A model generated the notes under the pieces. That model was not told the DNA's origin. It did no database searches and saw only the letters and a program-made list of their open reading frames with translations. Shown here in pieces: positions 58,301 to 64,000 of a stretch of DNA of 64,000 nucleotides. This stretch comes from Lamellibrachia satsuma (Eukaryota; Annelida; Polychaeta; Sabellida; Siboglinidae). The translations under genes and the position numbers were made by a program. Location: positions 13,705,001-13,769,000 of the forward strand of contig BSQZ01000005.1 of NCBI GenBank assembly GCA_033239005.1. Direction: 5' to 3'. The first letter of the stretch is position 1, and each line of letters begins with the position of its first letter.

Positions 58301-60703
58301 CCCGTTATTTTGACCTGTTTTCAAATGCCTCTAACTTGAGATATTTACCAACTGTGTACCTGAAATTTGCTGAATATGTAGATATATTGGCACAGATTGT
58401 CTATGCAAAATTGAAGAATAATAGGTAGAAAAACAAAGGGAATACCAGGTGCATAAAAATGGGGAAAAAAACCTGTTATTTCCGAAAGTGATTTCAACTG
58501 CCTATATTTCATTGCGTCACAACTTACAATGTCCAAATTGCTACCCTCTAAATGACAATGTGAGACACATGGAATGACCACCATTTTGCACTGTGCATGT
58601 CCCATTTATTAGGTAAACTGTAAATAACGTTACAATTTCAGGATGGTGTTCAGCCACATTTATTTTGGATACTTTTGGCCAGTTTGGGAGAAAGCACCAT
58701 TAGGCTGAACAGCGATATTTCAGCTGCAACATAAACTAAATGAGAATATCATCCTGAAATGTTAATATAATGTTTACCTAACATAGGACTATGCAAAGTA
58801 CAAAAATGGTGGTCACAGGACATGTCACACATTCTCATTTTGGCTGCTGAAATCCATAAAATATATAAAAAGATAAAGCAGATGTGATCAAGTAGAGCCA
58901 CTTAATCATTGGTTACAATTTAAGTAAATTCTGAGAGAATTTTTTAATTTCCTGAAAATTTATTGATTTGACACAGAATGACCCATATATGGTATAGACA
59001 AACTAGAGTTTACCTTTTTATTGATTTGACACAGAATGACCCATATATGGTATAGACAAACTAGAGTTTACCTTTCTCTTCTTCCTCCCGTTTCTGTCTC
59101 TCAAGAAAAGCTCTGACAGCCTCTGATTGTATGCCTTTTGACTTCTTTTCCTCTTTCCGTGGAGGAGGCAGATTCGCAGAGAACTTTTTAGCTGCTTTGG
59201 GTGCCTGCAACATGAAATTACATCCTTTAATTAAGAAGTGTCTAAAATAACTTCACTGTTGTTGCAAATTGGCATAGTTTACTTTTGCTACATGTTATAC
59301 TTACCTTAAAACAAATGCATATAACACAAACACATTTATCTAAATACAAAAGAGCACTTAACGTAACACCCTAATTGCATTTTTCCAAATGCTTGTTGCA
59401 TGTGCCATCAGCCCCCAAAGCATTTTACTTGTCCAGACTAGCAGTGATTAGGGTTTTGTTTGGTTATTGTCGTTATTCAAGTTCAAGAACAACTTTTCTG
59501 ACAACCCCTCAATTCATTTAGGTCAATCAGATTTGTTGATGAGATCAACAGACCTGTTGTGTGTTCTGTACAGTGAGGTTTTTGAACACAGCAAAATAAT
59601 TTTGAGCAGTGGCAAGTTTTCGTCAAGCGTCTTTTTGTTGTTCAATAATCATAAGGGGTGTATAGGTATTTAACTCAACTTTTCCAACAATTTGTTTGAA
59701 TTCAATCGATGAAATAACTGTTAGTAATTTTGAATATCAATCTATTGTGCAAACATTTCTTTAGAGTTTTGTCAAAAAGGCATATTTTATTCAGTATATT
59801 ATATTTGGCCCCAACCAGTAGACATGTGAAATGTGGTTCTGTAGTTTCTAACTCAAACATGGAAAAGAAACAATGAGCAACTTTCATAGTTCTTCAGAAG
59901 TATTGTGGAAGGTCTGATTACAGAGTAATATCCAACAGATAGTTGTATTACAAAATGCAGAAGCATTGTATATTTCATCAATCATTATTTTGTTCAATGG
60001 TTTATCAAATATATAAATAGGCATTTTCAGTGAACATTTTAAAACATATATCTACGACAAGCACCCGTTTGTCTTGGAGTTGGACCACACAAAAAACAAA
60101 GAAAAGTGGCTAGCGACTTTGCAAAGTAAATTTAATAAATAATCATTTTATATTGACAAAACGGGGGTCACTAATTTCATATAACTGCTGATGGCTACTT
60201 CTTCTTATATTTAACGATTGCCTATATTTAAAGACCACCTTCAACTTCTTCAACTTCTTCCACCTTCGTCTTTTCGAGGGGAGCTTTGCCCCTTATTTTG
60301 GCAGCAGGAAAGAGAGAAGAATTTACGATAATGTATTGTAGATTTATAGTAAAGAAGAATTGTAGTCAGGCTAAATAACAATGGTAGGTGTGTGGGACTT
60401 TCGAACGCGGGGAAAACACTTTTGTAAAGTCTGACTCTGAGATCACTAAACTGTAACAGCTCATGTGCATGGCCCACGTCCATGGTTGGATCATCCGTTA
60501 CAATTTTGTGATTTATGGGCGCCCGTGATTTACGGTATACGAACGGTCGGTAGCCCAGCCCCAGACGAAGCCAACATTAAATCTGCGAACAAACCGCGTT
60601 CACGAAGTTATTTTTTACGTTAGTGGAAATAGAACCATACCGCATGTTTAGTATTGCTTTGTTGAACCTGCTCAGCAAATGAAAGCAGCTTTTCAAAGTC
60701 CAT
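52259..60703 (-). CDS. SPTY2D1: SPTY2D1, SPT2-family histone chaperone, 6 exons
   Basis: The coding sequence joins 60641-60703, 59072-59204, 54618-56069, 54153-54312, 53472-53549 and 52259-52361 (minus strand). That is 1,989 bases, 662 residues (human about 685). All junctions are GT-AG with matching phases. The N-terminus MDFEKLLSFAEQ and the next exon (GIQSEAVRAFLERQKREEE) match the family's conserved start. The middle is basic and low-complexity, with PPGKPPLSFEQLLQIAQKK. Exons 4-6 form the SPT2 C-terminal domain: acidic run, DDFIADDDD, YSKYIKDIFGYDKNRF, DDLRGMESSYSQVVKEE and ARLGIKEDLEDIRKEEEEKK. SPT2 binds H3-H4 and acts in transcription-coupled nucleosome handling in the nucleus. Neighbouring LINE 61101-64000 is divergent. 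Confidence 0.96.
52386..52433 (+). repeat. 15-bp tandem repeat, 3 copies
   Basis: The unit is attgtacaactatac. It lies in SPTY2D1 intron 5, about 25 bases upstream of the exon 6 acceptor. Confidence 0.9.
52830..53437 (+). repeat. 48-bp minisatellite in SPTY2D1 intron 5, about 12.5 copies
   Basis: The unit is gtagcttagacgaggtgaga, ggagaattaaccagctacca and gtgtttaa. Variants (gaaaatt, gatgggg) recur in blocks. 48 is a multiple of three and the plus strand is stop-free, giving a spurious 196-codon frame with a 16-residue period. On the gene's own strand every unit has a pyrimidine-rich stretch ending in AAG (ttctcctctcacctcgtcta then ag), which resembles a 3' splice site. Confidence 0.95.
53472..53549 (-). 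CDS. SPTY2D1: SPTY2D1 exon 5
   Basis: Acceptor tcgctgcag|G; encodes FQNERDDDLRGMESSYSQVV and KEERM; donor AG|GTAGCT. 78 bases, in phase with both neighbours. Confidence 0.93.
53782..54060 (+). mobile_element. tRNA-derived SINE
   Basis: A tRNA-like head with A box TGGCTCAGTGG (53787-53797) and a degenerate B box GGGTTTGCTGCC (53824-53835) is followed by a roughly 220-bp unrelated body. It lies in intron 4 of SPTY2D1, opposite strand. The anticodon region is not intact, so this is a SINE rather than a tRNA gene. Confidence 0.6.
54153..54312 (-). CDS. SPTY2D1: SPTY2D1 exon 4 (acidic histone-binding segment)
   Basis: Acceptor gttttgcag|AG; encodes RRKRPIEEEEDEEE, then the DDEEDDFIADDDD run and NYSKYIKDIFGYDKN; donor CG|GTGCGT. 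This is the most conserved part of the family. Confidence 0.95.
54400..54475 (+). mobile_element. Possible SINE head fragment
   Basis: GTGGCTGGGCGGTTAGAGC resembles a tRNA A box, and a shortened copy 'ttagtggctgggca' follows 60 bases later. No B box. Also nearby are repeated 'ctacctacctggcttaggg' segments (54525-54625) that duplicate the exon 3 donor region. Confidence 0.3.
54480..54632 (-). repeat. Repeated 'ctacctacctggc' segments covering the SPTY2D1 exon 3 donor
   Basis: The block cctggcttagggttattctt, with 'ctgtattttaaa' and 'tattctacctac', occurs about three to four times. The right-most copy contains the functional donor of exon 3 (CCAG|GTAGGT). The others place similar GTAGGTAG sequences downstream in intron 3. 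Confidence 0.7.
54618..56069 (-). CDS. SPTY2D1: SPTY2D1 large exon 3 with in-frame coding repeats
   Basis: 1,452 bases, residues 66-550. It begins AKERERKQQ after the acceptor tttgttttag|TG and ends KNNPKP before the donor G|GTAGGT. Near the start the peptide NPCLVKA is repeated three times (55815-55885). Near the middle SEMAEQNTHTKVPGK is repeated twice (55065-55155). A His/Lys-rich stretch HKDKDRHKHKHKDRE lies between them. These repeats keep the frame, consistent with a disordered linker under weak constraint. Confidence 0.95.
56410..57228 (+). repeat. 62-bp minisatellite in SPTY2D1 intron 2, about 13 copies
   Basis: The unit is taacactgtcactggcctga, tactggtagacagacagaca and ggttcgtttagtcatccaat plus tg. 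Copies are almost identical (occasional gcaac/gaaac and gatagaca variants), so the array is recent or homogenised. Confidence 0.96.
57300..57388 (+). repeat. 25-bp tandem repeat, 3 copies
   Basis: The unit is agtacaacacacccacacat plus gtgta, with a small palindrome acacatgtgt. Intronic. Confidence 0.9.
58076..58290 (+). mobile_element. tRNA-derived SINE with intact B box
   Basis: Head 'ggatgcgcggtagtgtagta' with an A-box-like TAGTGTAGTAATTA, and a good B box GGGTTCAAAAACC at 58131-58143, followed by a roughly 150-bp body. It lies in intron 2 of SPTY2D1, opposite strand, just after an A-rich stretch. Its body differs from that of the SINE at 53782, so it belongs to another family. Confidence 0.6.
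58548..58848. mobile_element. Foldback/MITE-like inverted repeat
   Basis: 58548-58643 and 58748-58848 are imperfect reverse complements over about 95 bases. Shared blocks are 'tgaccaccatttt', 'tgcat..tcc', 'ttaggtaaac' and 'atttcaggat', with a loop of about 100 bases. Weaker similarity continues outward ('gatttca' and its complement). No coding capacity. It lies in SPTY2D1 intron 2. Confidence 0.65.
58961..59075. repeat. 58-bp tandem duplication including the exon 2 splice donor
   Basis: Copies begin at 58961 and 59019 (tattgatttgacacagaatg and following). Each contains the minus-strand AAAAG/AAAG|GTAAACTCTAG. The exon-proximal copy is the donor used by the conserved frame. The other lies 58 bases into the intron. 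Confidence 0.92.
59072..59204 (-). CDS. SPTY2D1: SPTY2D1 exon 2
   Basis: Acceptor catgttgcag|GCA; 44 codons including PPPRKEEKKSKGIQSEAVRA; donor AAAG|GTAAAC. The donor region is tandemly duplicated in the following intron (see 58961-59075). Confidence 0.93.
59205..60640 (-). other. SPTY2D1 intron 1
   Basis: 1.4 kb, AT-rich. A short minus-strand acidic frame near 60240-60290 (KVEEVEEVEGG) comes from a 'cttcaacttcttc' repeat and lacks support as an exon. Confidence 0.6.
60641..60703 (-). CDS. SPTY2D1: SPTY2D1 exon 1 (start)
   Basis: ATG at 60703-60701 and 21 codons, MDFEKLLSFAEQVQQSNTK and HA; donor GCG|GTATGG. The MDF start is typical of SPTY2D1 proteins. Confidence 0.9.
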
Positions 60704-61100
60704 ATCTAGAAGAATTCGCCGTTGAAACACACCACTTCTTCCACATCGCACACCCGAAGGTGCATGTTGACGTCTGTCGTGTCCGATCTTTCCCGAAGAT
60801 TCATTCGGAAATAGTCGGACGTTTCCGGTGGTAAGCTGCAGATTTAATTTATCAATGAGAGAACTGTATAGTTACAGGGATTAATAAAAAACCGATCACC
60901 CTCAAATATGTTTTTATATTTCCTCAGTTAAAAAAGTACATTTTAAAATAGATGCTTATTCAACATTTTCTAAGTTACACTAATGAATAATTCAGTAAAT
61001 AACTGTTTATCATCCATGCTACTTCAGTTACATGTTTTATCGTTTATAATATATTTTCATAGATTGCCTCGTAATGAGGTAAGCAAATAACTTTTCTACT
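60704..61100. promoter_or_regulatory. Putative SPTY2D1 promoter / intergenic interval
   Basis: About 400 bases between the SPTY2D1 start codon (minus) and the LINE (plus). It should contain the SPTY2D1 5' UTR and promoter. No TATA box could be assigned. Confidence 0.35.
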
Positions 61101-61439
61101 ATGGCCCCAGTGAAGGAAAAAAGTAAGTCCAGATCTTCATCACAAAGTTCAACGTCAACGAAGCGAAAGAAATCGGTCAGTGTCAGTGAGACACAGCTAT
61201 TATGCGACACATGTTCAGAACATGTTGATAAGATGTTACAATGTGAACGATGTGCAAAATGGATTTGCCTCGTTTGTGCAAATATATCAGAAGCAAAGTT
61301 CAACTTACTGAAAGATGACGATATGAACTGGTTCTGCATTACATGCCGGGGTCCTGCTATACAAGCAGCTCAAACAGACAAGCTTACTGAATATAGATGT
61401 AAGCACTACATGACTAAGGCAATGGAAGAAATCAAGTGA
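61101..61439 (+). pseudogene. LINE ORF, PHD-finger part
   Basis: 112 codons from ATG. Ser/Lys-rich start, then C-x2-C, C-x2-C, W-x-C-x2-C and WFC-x2-C spacing of a PHD finger. The frame ends in TGA at 61437-61439 and reading continues one base shifted. Confidence 0.85.
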
Positions 61440-61855
61440 AGAGTGAGTTGAAAGGAGATATAACATCTGTCAACACCAGAGTCAACAAGTTGACAGAAGA
61501 TGTTACTGATCTCAAAAGACTGAAAGATGACATATCCACGATAAAAGACTGGCGAGAAGATCTGACTAGTCCAAAGGAAACATTAGGGGAGCCAAATTCA
61601 AACTCTAGCAATGTCCAGAAATTGAGGAAACAACTTTCAATAATGGAGTCTGAACTAGAGCGTAACAAAGAGGAAACCTCAAGGGAAATAACACAGAGAG
61701 ACATATGCAAAACCAACATCGTTGCTTTCAACGTACCTGAAAGCAAATCGGATGACCCAGATAACAGGAAGCAACACGACCGAGAAAACTTTCTACAGCT
61801 ATGTCAAGAATTGAAACTGGACGACATTGAAGTGGTTTTAGTGACACGGCTGTAA
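61436..61855 (+). pseudogene. LINE ORF, coiled-coil part
   Basis: Charged, heptad-like protein (VNTRVNKLTEDVTDLKRLKD, later IMESELERNKEETSREI) continuing the PHD-finger frame after a one-base shift. It likely mediates multimerisation in the intact element (inference). Confidence 0.75.
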
Positions 61856-61861
61856 GCACGC

Positions 61862-62935
61862 ATGAACAGCGAGTCAACAGATAAAGAGAAACCCAAGCCA
61901 CTAAGAATCACAGTGAAAACTGAGCAAATGAGGACACTGATCCTGAGTAAGGCAAGACTGCTAGCTAAGTCAGAAAACAAGAAATTCCAGAGTATCTTCC
62001 TAAAACGCGATGCCACCTCTTTAGAGTGGGCAGAAATGCAACGTAACAGAGAAATCCGCAAAAGGAAGGAGGGAGAGCCACAAAAGGAAGGAGGAAAACC
62101 CACAGCAAGAAAGAGACCCACAACAAGGTCATCCTGTCAACAAAGAGTAAACTCAATCAGCAATGTAAATAGTGTAAGTAGTTGTATGAATTGTATGTAC
62201 TTTAATGCTGACTCGTTGTTGAACAAAAGAAATGAGTTAAAGATGATGATAGGAGAACAAAACCCTTTGGTGATCGGAGTGACCGAGGTGGTGCCAAAAA
62301 ACTGTAAAGTACAAACACAGGAAACAGAACTGGTCATAGAAAAATACAAGTGTTTTGAAAATTGTAATTGCGCAAAAAGATGTGTATGTATCTACACACA
62401 TGAGTCTCTTGGGGCCACTGAATGCAGAGAAATGATCAGCACAAACGGAGATGGGAGCGTATGGTGCGAAGCCAAACTGATGAAAAATAAAAAATTACTG
62501 ATCGGCTGCATCTATAGATCACCAAACAGTAATGTCGCAAATAATGCAAAGATAAATGATACACTGAAAAAAGCAAACAATCTAGGTTTCTCGCAAATAC
62601 TGATATTTGGTGACCTGAACCATCCAAGCCTCAACTGGCGTGCGAACACTACATCACCTGATGGCAACCACCCAAACACCATCTTCGTGGAAGCTGTCCA
62701 GGAATCCTTCCTGACCCAGCAGGTGATCGAGTCCACTCACTGTAGAGGAAACAACACACCAAACACACTCGATTTGATATTCACCAACGAAGAGGGCATG
62801 ATCGAGAAACTCAAGTACCTGGCACCAATAGGAAAGAACTACCATTCACTACTGAATTTCAACTTTTGTTGCTACACCAAGTCCACCAAATCTAGAATCG
62901 ACAAATACAGATATGACAAAGGAAATTGCAAATAA
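61862..62935 (+). pseudogene. LINE endonuclease domain
   Basis: 357 codons. The first 90 or so (RITVKTEQMRTLILSKARLL...RNREIRKRKE) are ORF1-like. The rest is an AP-endonuclease fold with FNADSLLNKRNE, VIGVTEV, CIYRSPNS, FGDLNHPSLNW and DLIFTNE. It is the longest intact part of the element. Confidence 0.85.
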
Positions 62936-63239
62936 ATGAGAGAAATGATGACCTCTAGGAACTGGAATGAAGATTTTAGAGATAAATCAACAGAGCAATG
63001 CTGGGCAATCCTTGAGGAATCCATAAGGAATGCATCCAACAAACATATACCAAAATGCACAATGGGAAGTAATGCAAGAAAAGCCAAACCACTTTGGACA
63101 AATAGCAAGACCATCACGGCAGTTTAGAGAAAGTCTGAGGCATATATGCTATACCGTGAGACCAGAAATGAACAGCACTATATTGAAGATAGAAGAGCAT
63201 CAAACAGAGTCAAGACAGCGGTGAGAAAGACAGACAGAG

Positions 63240-63641
63240 AGACAGATAGCCAGGGAAGCTAAGGCCAATCCCAAAGCTTTCTATAAGTATGCAAGGTTAA
63301 AGATGAAGACTTGTTCAGCAGTGGCTGATCTTGAGCGTCTGGATGGGACAGTGACTGAGACTGATGTCGACAAAGCCGAAGTACTCAATGCCTTTTTCAC
63401 AAGTGTCTTCACCCTAGAAAGCCTTGAAAACATCCCCACATTTGAGAATAGACTGCACAACACAGAGCTGACTGACTATCTGATCACAAACGAGGAAGTC
63501 GAGAAGATTTTGAAGACCCTAAAGACTACAAAACCACCAGGACCGGATGGGCTCCATCCACGTCTTCTGGTTGAATTGACTGATGAGCTAGTAGAACCTT
63601 TCCAAAAAGTATTCACCAAATCACTTGCTGAGGTCTTATAA
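63240..63641 (+). pseudogene. LINE reverse transcriptase, N-terminal part
   Basis: REAKANPKAFYKYARLKMKT, then DKAEVLNAFFTSVF and KTTKPPGPDGLHPRLLVELT. This is the segment that precedes reverse transcriptase block 1 in CR1/jockey-type elements. It ends at TAA just before the deletion junction. Confidence 0.85.
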
Positions 63642-63649
63642 GAAGATCA

Positions 63650-64000
63650 TTTATATACCTGTTTGGACCAACCATGAAAAAACTACATACGAGCCTGGTC
63701 AGACCTATTCTAGAATATGGCAATGTAGTCTGGGCCCCAACACTCAAGAGAGACCAACAGATGATTGAGAACATTCAGAGATGAACAACGAAGCTAGACC
63801 CAGAACTGAAGAACCTCGAATATGGTGACAGTCTCAGGGCGCTTAAGCCCCCAAGCATCTACTATAGAAGAGCAAGGGGAGACATGATTGAAACGTACAA
63901 ATATCTCCATGGAATATATAAAGTTGATAAAATGCCACTAGAGCTGGACAACAACACGGTAACCAGGGGACACAGCCTGAAACTCAAGAAAGAATGCGTG
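63650..64000 (+). pseudogene. LINE reverse transcriptase, C-terminal part
   Basis: FIYLFGPTMKKLHTSLVRPI, then LEYGNVVWAPTLKRDQQMIE, a TGA stop, and YYRRARGDMIETYKYLHGIY. It follows the catalytic core in intact relatives and continues past the window edge. Confidence 0.85.

Larger units (their letters stand above)
61101..64000 (+). mobile_element. CR1-like LINE with PHD finger, runs off the right edge
   Basis: In order: a PHD-type zinc finger (LLCDTCSEHVDKMLQCERCA, then WICLVC and WFCITC), a coiled-coil/ORF1-like stretch, an AP-type endonuclease (YFNADSLLNKRNEL, IGCIYRSPNS, LIFGDLNHPSLNW, NTLDLIFTNE), and the reverse transcriptase N-terminal region (KTTKPPGPDGLHPRLL). After a deletion comes the C-terminal region (LHTSLVRPILEYGNVVWAPT...). 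Frames change at about 61436, 61858, 62936 and 63130, and there are in-frame stops (e.g. about 63783). The palm with the catalytic YADD box is absent. Inactive copy. Confidence 0.9.

Noticed and set aside
60240..60300. Minus-strand acidic C-terminus-like peptide (GKAPLEKTKVEEVEEVEGG)
   Set aside because: It comes from a 12-base 'cttcaacttctt' repeat inside SPTY2D1 intron 1, and using it would truncate a well-supported gene.

Overview
This is eukaryotic, animal-type nuclear DNA. The evidence is intron-containing genes with GT-AG junctions, several decayed non-LTR retrotransposons, tRNA-derived SINEs, very many mini- and microsatellites, and no operons or ribosome binding sites. The species cannot be named from the window. 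The gene content and LINE/SINE mix fit a marine invertebrate such as a lophotrochozoan or a lancelet (inference).

Three genes can be built by joining exons, all on the minus strand. (1) A RERG-like small GTPase has three exons (25635-25716, 17439-17495, 16176-16666) that join into 209 codons. Its switch II is altered where Ras proteins carry the catalytic Gln. (2) A small three-exon transcript at 36931-37847 has good splice sites but an unresolved reading frame. (3) The SPT2-family histone chaperone SPTY2D1 has six exons between 60703 and 52259 that join into 662 codons and end in the conserved acidic SPT2 C-terminal domain.

Layout: 1-10232 is one huge inverted repeat (arms about 5.1 kb, 37-bp centre). 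It has no convincing gene, tandem subrepeats in its outer kilobase, telomere-like tracts and a retrotransposon-type 3' tail. 10233-12880 is AT-rich with short dispersed repeats. 12885-14090 is a dead LINE reverse transcriptase interrupted by a 512-bp, 11-bp-unit minisatellite that appears to have grown from its own coding sequence. 16-26 kb is the GTPase gene with an 8.1-kb first intron. 26.69-30.08 kb is a 47-bp minisatellite of about 70 copies whose G-rich strand has a G-quadruplex motif in every unit. 30.8-35.85 kb holds further arrays (15, 20, 31 and 32 bp). 38.2-38.95 kb is a candidate MITE. 39.09-42.43 kb is a CR1/L2-type LINE with an ORF1-like fragment behind it. 43-52 kb is mostly non-coding with microsatellites. 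52.26-60.70 kb is SPTY2D1, its introns carrying two large satellites, two SINEs and a foldback element. 61.1 kb to the right edge is a second PHD-finger LINE, oriented away from SPTY2D1.

Most long open frames in the window are artefacts of stop-free tandem repeats. The most unusual objects are the 10.2-kb palindrome, the minisatellite born inside a reverse transcriptase, and the 47-bp quadruplex-capable array upstream of the GTPase gene. The palindrome could be an assembly artefact at a contig edge, and this must be excluded first.
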